From Pseudomonas hunanensis (GTDB taxonomy: Bacteria > Pseudomonadota > Gammaproteobacteria > Pseudomonadales > Pseudomonadaceae): DNA of 64,000 nt. Under the pieces are notes generated by a model. That model had not been told where the DNA came from. It saw only the letters and a list, made by a program, of their open reading frames with translations, and ran no database searches. Made by a program: the position numbers and the translations under genes. The stretch is taken from contig NZ_QJRC01000076.1 in the NCBI RefSeq assembly GCF_013393325.1, forward strand, positions 57,166 through 121,165. The letters run 5' to 3'. Shown piece after piece: positions 46,821 through 58,021 of this stretch. Numbering within the stretch: position 1 is the stretch's first letter; each line of letters begins with the position of its first letter.

Positions 46821-46849
46821 AAAAAGGCCACCTCGGGGGGTGGCCTTTT
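46821..46849 (-). terminator. Terminator after yggL
   Basis: AAAAGGCCACC (46822-46832) pairs with GGTGGCCTTTT (46839-46849) around a six-base loop. The run of five A at 46821-46825 becomes a U-run on the minus strand, terminating yggL before the dacB promoter region. Confidence 0.88.
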
Positions 46850-46884
46850 CAGCAATCAACCTTTCAGCACGAAGCTGACAAGTC

Positions 46885-47229
46885 TCACTCAGCCTTGTTG
46901 ATCGGCTTTTCCGGGTACCAGGCGTCCAGCAGCGGGCTGACTTCGATCTTGGTCAGTTCGCTACGGCCTTTGAGCCAGGCTTCAACGGCAGCACGCTGTT
47001 CTTCGCTGACCGAGCCACGTTTGACCGAGCAAACCAGGCCGAAATCGTCACCGCCTACATAATCCAGGCCGTTGGCGTCCATGGCTTCTTCCAGGAACGC
47101 GTCGAGGAAAGCATCGATTGCCTGGTCATCCAGATCTTCCTTGAATTCCAGGTTCAGCTCGAAGCCCAATTCCTGAAACTCGTCGACACACAGCTTCTTG
47201 CGCAGACGACGGGAGCGGTTTGTGGCCAT
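46885..47229 (-). CDS. yggL: YggL-family 50S ribosome-binding protein
   Basis: A 114-residue acidic protein of the DUF469/YggL family. The start MATNRSRRLRKKLCVDEFQELGFEL, the DDFGLVCSVKRGSVSEEQRAAVEAWLKGR block and the acidic middle are diagnostic. YggL associates with the large ribosomal subunit and is dispensable. It is a single-gene unit with its own terminator (46821-46849). No special promoter was recognised in the 41 bases separating it from the sensor kinase gene upstream on the same strand. Confidence 0.9.
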   Translation of the reverse strand: MATNRSRRLRKKLCVDEFQELGFELNLEFKEDLDDQAIDAFLDAFLEEAMDANGLDYVGGDDFGLVCSVKRGSVSEEQRAAVEAWLKGRSELTKIEVSPLLDAWYPEKPINKAE

Positions 47230-47270
47230 GAAACAATCCTCTTAGGTAATAACGCCGCGCAGTCTACCAG

Positions 47271-50903
<3,633 letters not shown>

Positions 50904-50911
50904 GACCACTC

Positions 50912-51529
50912 TCAGACCAGCGCATTGCGCTTGGCCATCTCGATCAAGTCGACCAGCGTGTTGACCTGTAGCTTGTGCATGAGGCGCTTCTTGTAGGTGC
51001 TGACGGTCTTGCTGCTGAGAAACATGCCCTTGGCGATTTCCTTGTTGCTGCGGCCTTGAGCGAAAAGTTGCAGTACCATCAATTCACGGTCATTTACCTG
51101 GCGAAAAAGTTGCAAGTCGGTATCGATCACCTGGTTGTGCTTAATGGCCTGGCTGGGGAAATAGTTATAACCGGCCAGTACGGCTTTGATAGCACTGAGC
51201 AGTTCACTCAGGTCTTCCTGCTTGCACACGTAACCTGCGGCACCCGAGTGCATGCAGCGTACGGCAAACAATGCCGGGGATTGTGCAGTCAATACCAGCA
51301 CCTTCAAGGGCAGGGCCATGGACTGAAACCGGGAAAGCACCTCCAGGCCGTCTAGCTTGGGAATGCTGATGTCGAGGATGACCAGGTCGGGGTTGCTCTC
51401 GCGGATCATCTGCATGGCGTCTACGCCATTGTCCGACTCGCCGACAATTTTGTAGTTCTGGTTTTCCAGCAGCATACGGACGGCCAGGCGGATGACCGGG
51501 TGGTCGTCAACAATAAATATGGAGTGCAT
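50912..51529 (-). CDS. BvgA/RocA-type response regulator (NarL family)
   Basis: A 205-residue response regulator. The receiver domain (residues 1-120) has IFIVDDHP, the phospho-acceptor Asp in LVILDISIPKLDG, and the conserved Thr and Lys positions in VLVLTAQ and YVCKQED. A LuxR-type HTH (residues 140-200) contains ELMVLQLFAQGRSNKEIAKGMFLSSKTVSTYKKRLMHKL. It lies only a few bases upstream of the hybrid kinase, so the pair forms one operon and one phosphorelay. ATG 51529 has GGGAAG at eight bases; a TTG two codons upstream is less likely. Targets are unknown; relatives control fimbriae, virulence or acid-stress genes. Confidence 0.92.
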   Translation of the reverse strand: MHSIFIVDDHPVIRLAVRMLLENQNYKIVGESDNGVDAMQMIRESNPDLVILDISIPKLDGLEVLSRFQSMALPLKVLVLTAQSPALFAVRCMHSGAAGYVCKQEDLSELLSAIKAVLAGYNYFPSQAIKHNQVIDTDLQLFRQVNDRELMVLQLFAQGRSNKEIAKGMFLSSKTVSTYKKRLMHKLQVNTLVDLIEMAKRNALV

Positions 51530-51812
51530 GTTCAACTTCCCTGCGGTCGATTGACGGTGACAGGTGGCACCTTATCGCAGTTGGAAGTCGTCTGGCATGG
51601 GAGGAAGGGCTGTTAGCGCCATATGGGAAATGGCTTACAAGATAAAACAAAACGGGCTACGAAATAGGCATGCTTAACGCAATGTCAAAGCGCACTTAGT
51701 AACTTTTCATTGATATTTATACGTGGTGTTTAGTTTGCAGCCAGCATGCGTAGGAAGTTTCCTGCAACACGCGGAGCAGCGCTGGGCCGAGCCCAGGCTG
51801 CACCGACGTGGT

Positions 51813-53144
51813 TCAGGTCGGGCTGGAGCGCCCGGTCATTTCCCGCGCCATTTCACTGGCGTAGCTGTCGGTCATGCCGGCGATAAAGTCGATCATGCGC
51901 AGGAAGGCGCTGTGCAACGAGGCGTGCGGGTCTGGTGCGTTGTTGCCGATCAGGTCCAGCACCCGGCGGCTCTTGAACGATGGCGTGCGCCCTCCGTGCT
52001 GTTCGAGTGCCGCACCGCAGAAGGTGTTCAGCAGTATTTCCAGGGTGGTGTAGGCGCCGATTTCGTGCAGGGTCTTACGCTTGTCCTGGAAGATTTTGTT
52101 GCGTGCCATGTCCTTGGCCTGCAGCACGCAGCGCTTGGCCGGGCCGTGCATATGCTCGACCAGGTCACCCGGCAGTCGCCCGGCCAGCAACGCCTGCTGC
52201 TGTTCGACGAAGGCGTGGGCGGCGGCGTTGGTCAGGTGTTCGATGGCCTTGCCGCGCAGGATTGCCAGCTTGCGTCTGCGGGAGTCGCGCGGGCCGAGCT
52301 GGCGGTAGGTTTCCGGCAGGTCTTCGCCGACCAGGTCGAGCAACAGCGCTTCGACTTCGGCGTATTGCAGCAGCTCCATTTCCAGGCCGTCTTCCAGGTC
52401 GATCAGCGCGTAACAGATGTCATCGGCAGCTTCCATCAGGTAAACCAGTGGGTGGCGCGCCCAGCGCTGGTGCTCCAGTTGGGGCAGGCCGAGCTTGCGG
52501 GCTATCTGCTCGAGCAGGGGTAGTTCGCTCTGGTAGCTGCCGAACTTGTGCTTCTTGTAGCCCAAGGCGTCGGCATGGCGGGCGCTCCAGGGGTACTTGA
52601 GGTAGGTGCCGAGGGTGGCATAGGTCAGCCGGGTGCCCCCGTCGAACTGGTGATACTCCAGTTGGGTGAGCACGCGAAAGCCTTGGGCGTTGCCTTCGAA
52701 GTTGAGGAAGTCGGCTCGCTCGTCGTCGCTCATGTCGTCCAGCCAGCCACGCCCGGCGGCCTGCTGGAACCAGTGGCGAATGGCGTCTTCGCCGGAGTGG
52801 CCGAAGGGCGGGTTGCCGATGTCGTGGGCCAGGCAGGCCGACTGCACGATCATCCCCAGGTCACTGGGGGCGCACCAGTCCGGCAGGCTGTCGCGCAGGG
52901 TTTCGCCGACGCGCATGCCCAGCGAGCGACCCACGCAGCTGACTTCCAGTGAATGGGTCAGGCGCGTGTGGATATGGTCGTTGCTGGAAACCGGGTGCAC
53001 CTGGGTCTTGCGCCCGAGGCGGCGAAAGGCACCAGAGAAGATGATGCGGTCGTGGTCTTTGTGGAAGGGGCTGCGCCCGAGTTCATCGGCGCTGTACAGG
53101 GCTTTGCCCAGGCGTTCGCGGGTAAGCAGGGTGTGCCAGTCCAA
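51813..53144 (-). CDS. dgt: Deoxyguanosinetriphosphate triphosphohydrolase-like protein
   Basis: A 443-residue HD-domain enzyme that releases triphosphate from dNTPs, probably balancing nucleotide pools. The start [11 protein letters not shown] and the [19 protein letters not shown] block identify Dgt. The metal-binding residues are in THSLEVS and [17 protein letters not shown] choose TTG 53144 because GGAG lies eight bases upstream and the conserved N-terminus starts there; the frame extends to 53198 with cysteine-rich, family-unlike sequence. The gene stands alone between the two-component pair and the YqjD-type operon. Confidence 0.93.
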   Translation of the reverse strand: MDWHTLLTRERLGKALYSADELGRSPFHKDHDRIIFSGAFRRLGRKTQVHPVSSNDHIHTRLTHSLEVSCVGRSLGMRVGETLRDSLPDWCAPSDLGMIVQSACLAHDIGNPPFGHSGEDAIRHWFQQAAGRGWLDDMSDDERADFLNFEGNAQGFRVLTQLEYHQFDGGTRLTYATLGTYLKYPWSARHADALGYKKHKFGSYQSELPLLEQIARKLGLPQLEHQRWARHPLVYLMEAADDICYALIDLEDGLEMELLQYAEVEALLLDLVGEDLPETYRQLGPRDSRRRKLAILRGKAIEHLTNAAAHAFVEQQQALLAGRLPGDLVEHMHGPAKRCVLQAKDMARNKIFQDKRKTLHEIGAYTTLEILLNTFCGAALEQHGGRTPSFKSRRVLDLIGNNAPDPHASLHSAFLRMIDFIAGMTDSYASEMAREMTGRSSPT

Positions 53145-53225
53145 GGCGCGGTCTCCGGTCGTTCGAAGCCAGCAGCATAGCCTGTAGGGGCAGCACAAGG
53201 CAGCTCCTGCAGGCTGCGCGCGTGT

Positions 53226-53555
53226 TCAGGGGCGGCGGTTGCCTTGCAGGTACAGGCGTACCAGCGGCAGCAGGCTGGTGCCCAACCGTACCAGGCGCGT
53301 CAGGTTGCCGCTGCGCACGCCTTTACCCGTGAGGAAGCCCAGCGCTACCACGGCGCCGATGCCCCACAGGGGCGCATGCTTGATTCCCAGGCCATCTTGC
53401 AGCGAGCTGCCCATGCCGCGTACGCGGCGCAGCGGCTCAAGCAACTGCCCGGACTCGTGGCGAATTTCCTGGCGGTGCATCTCCATGCGCAGGCGCAACA
53501 GCGCCTTGCGCAGTTCTCGCGGGTTACGCGTGTTCGGCAGTTCTGGCAGGCTCAT
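53226..53555 (-). CDS. Small membrane-associated protein, YqjK-position
   Basis: A 109-residue basic protein. The N-terminal half is charged and helical (ELRKALLRLRMEMHRQEIRHESGQLLEPLRRV); the middle has a weak hydrophobic segment (LWGIGAVVALGFLTGK). It overlaps the preceding gene by four bases (ATGA), so they are translationally coupled. Its place after YqjD- and YqjE-type genes corresponds to yqjK in enterobacteria, but I cannot confirm homology. Function unknown. Confidence 0.75.
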   Translation of the reverse strand: MSLPELPNTRNPRELRKALLRLRMEMHRQEIRHESGQLLEPLRRVRGMGSSLQDGLGIKHAPLWGIGAVVALGFLTGKGVRSGNLTRLVRLGTSLLPLVRLYLQGNRRP

Positions 53556-53926
53556 GGCAACAGGCGCTCCCGGTCCTTGGCAAGTTCTTCGAGGGTGGCG
53601 CCGAAGGGCGATGACTCGTCGAACACCGCCGCCTTAAGGCGTACACCGCAGTACAGCGCAGCAATGCCATAGAACACGCACAGGCCGATGATCCCGGCCA
53701 GTCGATAGCTGTCCCACAGCAGCACCAGCAGCAGCCCGGACAGTGCGGTCAGCAGCAGCAGGGCGAACACCAGGCCCAGCCCGGCGAACAGCAGCAGGCG
53801 CAAGGTCCGGCCTTTCTGCTCCTGCAGCTCGATGCCGAACAGCTCGATGTGGCTGTGCAGCAGCCCCAGCGCGGCCGCGCCCAGGCGCCTGCCCGAGGCG
53901 CCGGAAGCGTTGGCTTCATTCTCCAT
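53552..53926 (-). CDS. YqjE-type inner-membrane protein (phage holin-like DUF1469)
   Basis: A 124-residue protein with two adjacent membrane helices (about residues 42-72 and 76-98), an amphipathic N-terminus (LGLLHSHIELFGIELQEQKGRTLRLLLFAG) and a charged C-terminus. The HSHIELFGIELQEQK pattern is typical of the YqjE/holin-X family. Such proteins partner with YqjD and are induced in stationary phase in enterobacteria. It is the middle gene of a three-gene operon. Confidence 0.85.
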   Translation of the reverse strand: MENEANASGASGRRLGAAALGLLHSHIELFGIELQEQKGRTLRLLLFAGLGLVFALLLLTALSGLLLVLLWDSYRLAGIIGLCVFYGIAALYCGVRLKAAVFDESSPFGATLEELAKDRERLLP

Positions 53927-53935
53927 GGGAACCCC

Positions 53936-54250
53936 TTAGCGCCGGTTGGCCAGCAGGCCGATCAACAGGCCGACGCCGGCCGCGATGCCGATCGCCTGCC
54001 ACGGGTTTTCCTGTACGTACTGCTCGGCGCTGCCCAGCGCCGCCTGGCCGCGATCACGCACCGAGTCCTGGGTCAGTTGCAGGGTTTCGCGGGCCTGGGC
54101 CAGACGGTCGTGAATCTGTTCGCGCAATTCGTCGGCCTGGTCTCCGGCCAGGTTGGCGGTGTCCGCCAGCAGCTTCTCGGTGTCGCGCACCAAGGCCTGG
54201 AAGTCAGCCATCAATATCTCTTGTGCAGTCTTTGCCGATTTGCTGGCCAT
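53936..54250 (-). CDS. YqjD/ElaB-family ribosome-associated membrane protein (DUF883)
   Basis: A 104-residue protein with a long amphipathic helix (residues 5-80, ILMADFQALVRDTEKLLADTANLAGDQADELREQI) and a C-terminal glycine-rich membrane helix (WQAIGIAAGVGLLIGLLANRR), the DUF883 signature. YqjD and ElaB tether ribosomes to the inner membrane in stationary phase. ATG 54250 follows GGGAG; the frame continues to 54310 without family sequence. It heads the operon with the YqjE-type gene, nine bases downstream. Confidence 0.9.
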   Translation of the reverse strand: MASKSAKTAQEILMADFQALVRDTEKLLADTANLAGDQADELREQIHDRLAQARETLQLTQDSVRDRGQAALGSAEQYVQENPWQAIGIAAGVGLLIGLLANRR

Positions 54251-54493
54251 GGGTCTCTCCCTGTCGATGAGTGTTGGTAGTTCGAGTAACAGCACGCGTG
54301 GAAGGTTCAAGTGGCGGTGCTGGTATGGGCCTTGCTAAGCCTTTGCCACGTTGCGGGGCGCCTCTGGCGGGTTTTGCGCCGTTTCAGGGCGCCATACGCA
54401 GCGAATACCGATAAACCTTAACCCAATCCACGACAAACCCAAGAAAAAACCACGCAGGCTTCGCCCGGCTCACCGAAGCAGGGCAGGGGGCTG

Positions 54494-54508
54494 GCACCGA
54501 TTCGGTGC
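54494..54508. promoter_or_regulatory. Candidate NtrC-binding site
   Basis: GCACCGA-T-TCGGTGC is a perfect 15-bp dyad and contains GCACC-N5-GGTGC, the core of the NtrC consensus (TGCACC-N5-GGTGCA). It lies about 60 bases before the putative start of the ammonium transporter transcript. Position and match support nitrogen control. Confidence 0.55.
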
Positions 54509-54533
54509 AGGGATGCAGGTTCTTGAACTGTCC

Positions 54534-54549
54534 TGGTGCCTTTTCAGCA
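54534..54549 (+). promoter_or_regulatory. Degenerate -24/-12 promoter candidate
   Basis: TGGTGCCTTTTCAGCA keeps the GG and GC dinucleotides 10 bp apart but departs from the RpoN consensus at several positions. The start would fall near 54560, leaving almost no leader before ATG 54564, so a start at 54573 or 54585 may be real. Confidence 0.4.
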
Positions 54550-54563
54550 GGTCTGCCTATTTC

Positions 54564-55772
54564 ATGGAAAACATGCACAGCGCGATGGACTCCCTGGTCC
54601 ACGGTTCCAACACCCTGTTCATACTCATGGGCGCCATTCTGGTGCTGGCCATGCATGCCGGCTTCGCGTTCCTCGAAGTGGGCACGGTGCGCCACAAGAA
54701 CCAGGTCAACGCCTTGTCGAAGATCCTCAGCGACTTTGCCATTTCAGCGCTGGTGTACTTCTTTATAGGCTACTGGATCGCTTATGGGGTCAACTTCCTC
54801 CAGCCAGCGGCGACCCTGGCTGCCGACCATGGCTATGCGCTGGTCAAGTGCTTCTTCCTGCTCACCTTCGCGGCGGCGATCCCGGCGATCATCTCGGGTG
54901 GTATCGCCGAGCGGGCGCGCTTCGTTCCGCAGCTGTGTGCCACGGCGTTGATCGTGGCGTTCGTCTACCCGTTCTTCGAGGGTGTGGTATGGAACGGTAA
55001 CCTGGGCGTGCAGGCCTGGCTGCAAGCACGCTTCGGCGCGCCGTTCCATGACTTTGCCGGCTCTGTGGTGGTGCATGCCATGGGCGGCTGGCTGGCGCTG
55101 GCGGCGGTGCTGTTGCTGGGTGCGCGCCGTGGGCGCTACCGCGATGGGCGGCTGGTGGCGTTTGCGCCGTCGAGCATTCCTTTCCTGGCACTGGGCTCGT
55201 GGATCCTGATCATCGGCTGGTTCGGCTTCAACGTCATGAGCGCCCAGACCTTGCAGGGTGTCAGCGGCCTGGTGGCGATCAACTCGCTGATGGCCATGGT
55301 CGGCGGCACACTGTCGGCCCTGCTGGCCGGGCGCAACGACCCGGGCTTCCTGCACAACGGGCCGCTGGCCGGGCTGGTGGCAATTTGCGCCGGCTCCGAC
55401 CTGATGCACCCGATTGGCGCACTGGCCACGGGCCTGGTGGCGGGTGCGCTGTTCGTCTGGACCTTCACCGCAGCGCAGAACCGCTGGAAGATCGACGACG
55501 TACTCGGCGTGTGGCCATTGCACGGCTTGTGCGGTGTGTGGGGTGGCATTGCCTGCGGCATCTTCGGCCAGGTGGCGTTGGGCGGCATGGGGGGTGTCAG
55601 CCTGGTCAGCCAACTGCTGGGCAGCCTGATGGGCGTGCTGGTGGCCTTGGTCGGTGGCTTTGCCGTGTACGGGGCAATTCGTGCGCTGCACGGCCTGCGC
55701 TTGAGCCATGAGCAGGAGTTCCAGGGCGCGGACTTGTCGTTGCACCGTATTGGCGCCACCAGCCAGGATTGA
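54564..55772 (+). CDS. Ammonium transporter, Amt family
   Basis: A 402-residue inner-membrane channel with 11 hydrophobic helices. The start resembles MDSLVHGSNTLFILMGAILVLAMHAGFAFLEVG; the twin pore histidines are in SVVVHAMGGWLALA and PLHGLCGVWGG, and the ISGGIAERARF and LGSWILIIGWFGFN segments are typical. It passes ammonia or ammonium across the membrane. No glnK gene lies next to it, so it is not the standard glnK-amtB pair and may be regulated or used differently. I list ATG 54564; starts at 54573 or 54585 are also possible, and the long frame from 54351 lacks membrane character. Confidence 0.9.
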   Translation: MENMHSAMDSLVHGSNTLFILMGAILVLAMHAGFAFLEVGTVRHKNQVNALSKILSDFAISALVYFFIGYWIAYGVNFLQPAATLAADHGYALVKCFFLLTFAAAIPAIISGGIAERARFVPQLCATALIVAFVYPFFEGVVWNGNLGVQAWLQARFGAPFHDFAGSVVVHAMGGWLALAAVLLLGARRGRYRDGRLVAFAPSSIPFLALGSWILIIGWFGFNVMSAQTLQGVSGLVAINSLMAMVGGTLSALLAGRNDPGFLHNGPLAGLVAICAGSDLMHPIGALATGLVAGALFVWTFTAAQNRWKIDDVLGVWPLHGLCGVWGGIACGIFGQVALGGMGGVSLVSQLLGSLMGVLVALVGGFAVYGAIRALHGLRLSHEQEFQGADLSLHRIGATSQD

Positions 55773-55845
55773 GCCAGGTCAGGTGCATGACGGGCGCGAC
55801 AGACCTAGAATAGGTTTCTCTGCATGCCAAACCGGGATCTGCTCC

Positions 55846-56085
55846 ATGCTGCCTGAATGCCAACTGTTCGGCACCCTCGGCTGCCACCTGTGCGAAGTGG
55901 CCGAGGCTGTGCTGATGCCTTTCGTCGATCACGGCCTGCTGGTGGAACTGGTCGACATCGCCGAGAGCGAGTCCTTGTTCGAGCGCTATGGCTTGATCAT
56001 TCCGGTGCTGCGGCGCTGCGACAACAGCGCCGAGTTGCACTGGCCGTTCGATGCCGAACAGGTGGTGGCCTTTCTTGGGCAATGA
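55846..56085 (+). CDS. Glutaredoxin-family small protein with CxxC motif
   Basis: A 79-residue thioredoxin-fold protein. The start LFGTLGCHLCEVAEAVL gives the strand-then-CxxC (CHLC) motif, and the later LIIPVLRRCDNSAELHWPFDAEQVVAFLG contains the cis-proline equivalent and the C-terminal helix of glutaredoxin-like YruB/DUF836 proteins. It is probably a thiol-disulphide exchanger or an electron carrier; the partner is unknown. It lies 73 bases after the ammonium transporter gene on the same strand. Confidence 0.85.
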   Translation: MLPECQLFGTLGCHLCEVAEAVLMPFVDHGLLVELVDIAESESLFERYGLIIPVLRRCDNSAELHWPFDAEQVVAFLGQ

Positions 56086-56192
56086 AGGCCGCAGAGGAGT
56101 TGCAACCCTGCTCCATGGTCTGTGAAGCGAGCTGATGATCAGGTTCCGGCGCACTGGCGCCCAGACCTTCTCCATCATCGGAATCGCTCGCC

Positions 56193-56624
56193 ATGTTGAT
56201 CACTCCCCATTTCACCTTCGATGAAATGACCGTTTCCCAGCTCGCCGCCAGGGACGGATTCGATAACACCCCACCCCCTGAAGCCAGGGCCAACCTGCTG
56301 TTGCTGTGCTGTGCGCTGGAACAGGTACGTGCACTGTTCGACGCGCCCATCATTGTCAGCAGCGGCTATCGCAGCGAAAAGGTCAACCGGCTGATCGGCG
56401 GTGCCGTGAGCAGCCAGCATGTGCAAGGGCTGGCGGCGGACTTCACGGTGGTCGAGGTCAGCCCGCGTGAGACCGTGCGGCGGATCAGCGAAAGTGGCGT
56501 GCCCTTCGATCAACTCATTCTGGAATTCGACAAATGGGTGCATCTGTCAGTGGCGCGAGACACGCCGCGTAGACAGGTGCTGACCATACGCAAAGGGAGC
56601 GGCTACCTGGCGGGGCTGCAATGA
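56193..56624 (+). CDS. Peptidase M15A family protein (D-Ala-D-Ala carboxypeptidase-like)
   Basis: A 143-residue zinc peptidase of the M15A family. The motif SSGYRSEKVNRLIGGAVSSQHVQGLAADF supplies the first His and Asp ligands, and WVHLS the third His. It has no signal peptide. Members occur as phage endolysins and as host genes; no phage genes surround this one, so it may be a domesticated endolysin or a murein enzyme exported by another route. A small LexA-controlled gene follows. Confidence 0.85.
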   Translation: MLITPHFTFDEMTVSQLAARDGFDNTPPPEARANLLLLCCALEQVRALFDAPIIVSSGYRSEKVNRLIGGAVSSQHVQGLAADFTVVEVSPRETVRRISESGVPFDQLILEFDKWVHLSVARDTPRRQVLTIRKGSGYLAGLQ

Positions 56625-56658
56625 AGCGCATTGACGGCAGCAAGGGTATGTTCGTATG

Positions 56659-56674
56659 CTGTATATAAATACAG
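56659..56674 (+). promoter_or_regulatory. LexA (SOS) box
   Basis: CTGTATATAAATACAG is a full match to CTGT-N8-ACAG with the AT-rich core of classical SOS boxes. It follows a -35-like TTGACG (56631-56636) and overlaps TATGCT (56655-56660) at an 18-bp spacing, so bound LexA would block the promoter of the gene at 56690. Confidence 0.9.
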
Positions 56675-56689
56675 TATTGAGGTGAAGCC

Positions 56690-56998
56690 ATGCTCAACGT
56701 CGAGCAACTCAAGTACAGCGTCAACCGCATGCCCGTGGAGCGGGTGGCCGACGCCGTTCTGGAACTGCGCCTCGAAGGCCTGGTGACCGACGACCGCACG
56801 CCGTTCGGCAAGGTCCACTTCAATACCTGCTTCGCCGAGATCGAGGCCTTGTTCCAGCGTGCCGGTTATCACCGGGGGCTGGATGTGGTGGGCTACCAGG
56901 GGTTGCTCTATGCCCTCTATGACCCTGGCCGCTGGGAACCTGTGCAGGTGCTGCGCTGGCTGAAGGAACGCAGCGAGGCAGTGGCCGAGGCTGGTTGA
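56690..56998 (+). CDS. Small LexA-controlled protein of unknown function
   Basis: A 102-residue mixed alpha/beta protein (MLNVEQLKYSVNRMPVERVADAVLELRLEGLVTDDRTPFGKVHF) with no membrane segment or recognised domain. A perfect LexA box lies 16-31 bases upstream at the promoter, so it is almost certainly SOS-induced. GAGG precedes the ATG. It is followed 51 bases later by an RluA-type pseudouridine synthase gene, which might share the transcript. Roles to consider are DNA repair, cell-division inhibition or modulation of a partner protein. The sequence does not resemble SulA, DinI or ImuA. Confidence 0.85.
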   Translation: MLNVEQLKYSVNRMPVERVADAVLELRLEGLVTDDRTPFGKVHFNTCFAEIEALFQRAGYHRGLDVVGYQGLLYALYDPGRWEPVQVLRWLKERSEAVAEAG

Positions 56999-57049
56999 GG
57001 GCGCGGGCTTGGGCGATAATGCGCGGCCGTGAACGTTACGAGCCTTGCC

Positions 57050-57934
57050 ATGACCACGCCTTTCGACCCCGCCCGCCAGCAAGCCAGCACGGTGTGCCTG
57101 CCACCCGGTAATTGGGCGACAGTGCTCGATTGCTTGTGTGACCATTTCAAGGCCATCGACCGCGCCCAGTGGCTTGACCGCTTTGCCCGTGGCCGGGTGT
57201 TGAATGCCGAGGGGCAGGCGGTTTCCGCCGAGCTGCCTTACAAGCGTGGCATGCGTTTGCACTACTTCCGCGAAGTGCCGAACGAACGGCCAATCCCGGT
57301 GCAGGAGGTGGTGCTGCATGTGGACGAGCACTTGGTGGTGGCCGACAAACCGCATTTCCTACCGGTGACGCCGACGGGTGAGTATGTCGAGCAGACCTTG
57401 CTGCGCCGACTGATCCGTCGTCTGGGCAACCCACATTTGGTGCCGTTGCACCGCATTGACCGGCACACCGCAGGGCTTGTGCTGTTTTCCGCCAACCCGC
57501 AAAGCCGCAGCGCCTACCAGCGACTGTTCCCCGAGCGGCGTATCGACAAGCGCTACCAGGCCATTGCCGCTGCCCTGCCGCAGCATGCATTTCCACTTGT
57601 GCACAAAAGCCGCCTGGTGCATGGCGAGCCGTTTTTTCGCATGCACGAAGTTGAGGGCGAGGCCAACAGTGAAACCCTGGCCCAAGTGCTGGAAAAGAAC
57701 GGTGAGCTGTGGCGCTATGGCTTGTCGCCAGTGACAGGCAAGACCCATCAGCTACGCGTGCACATGGCAGCGTTGGGGGCGGGGATCAGCAACGACCCTT
57801 TCTATCCGCAGTTGCGCAACGAAGAAGATGACTATCAGCGACCGCTGAAACTGTTGGCGCACAGCTTGCGTTTCGAGGACCCGCTAAGCGGCGAAGAGCG
57901 CTTTTTCGAAAGCCGCTTGCAGTTGGACTGGTAA
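57050..57934 (+). CDS. RluA-family pseudouridine synthase
   Basis: A 294-residue pseudouridine synthase. The catalytic motif is HRIDRHTAGLVLF (Asp near residue 132), with the upstream VVADKPHFLPVTPTG strand and the downstream SPVTGKTHQLRVHMAALG motif. There is a partial S4-like N-terminus (YKRGMRLHYFREVPNE). It most resembles the RluA-like synthases of unknown RNA target. The start at ATG 57050 is preferred over GTG 57029. It may be co-transcribed with the SOS-regulated gene upstream. Confidence 0.88.
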   Translation: MTTPFDPARQQASTVCLPPGNWATVLDCLCDHFKAIDRAQWLDRFARGRVLNAEGQAVSAELPYKRGMRLHYFREVPNERPIPVQEVVLHVDEHLVVADKPHFLPVTPTGEYVEQTLLRRLIRRLGNPHLVPLHRIDRHTAGLVLFSANPQSRSAYQRLFPERRIDKRYQAIAAALPQHAFPLVHKSRLVHGEPFFRMHEVEGEANSETLAQVLEKNGELWRYGLSPVTGKTHQLRVHMAALGAGISNDPFYPQLRNEEDDYQRPLKLLAHSLRFEDPLSGEERFFESRLQLDW

Positions 57935-57951
57935 CGCAGCAAGCCGGGCTT

Positions 57952-58003
57952 ACGCGGTCCCTGCAGGCAGCCTTGTGTCGCGAAAGGGCGTTCCTACAGG
58001 GAC
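57952..58003. repeat. Degenerate REP-type element
   Basis: GTCCCTG (57957-57963) pairs with CAGGGAC (57997-58003) around CAGCCTTGTGTCGCGAAAGGG. The lead-in ACGCGGTCCCTG and the TTGTGTCGCGA core match the REP copy at 4152-4191. It lies between the convergent pseudouridine synthase and aer2 genes. Confidence 0.7.
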
Positions 58004-58021
58004 GGTGCAAGCCTGCTGCAA

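Larger units (their letters stand above)
54251..54563. other. Divergent intergenic region, YqjD-type operon / ammonium transporter
   Basis: 313 bases with no gene. Its right side holds a palindrome resembling an NtrC site (54494-54508) and a degenerate -24/-12 pair (54534-54549). The middle has a GC-rich stretch and an A-rich stretch (54415-54460). I see no other elements. Confidence 0.6.
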
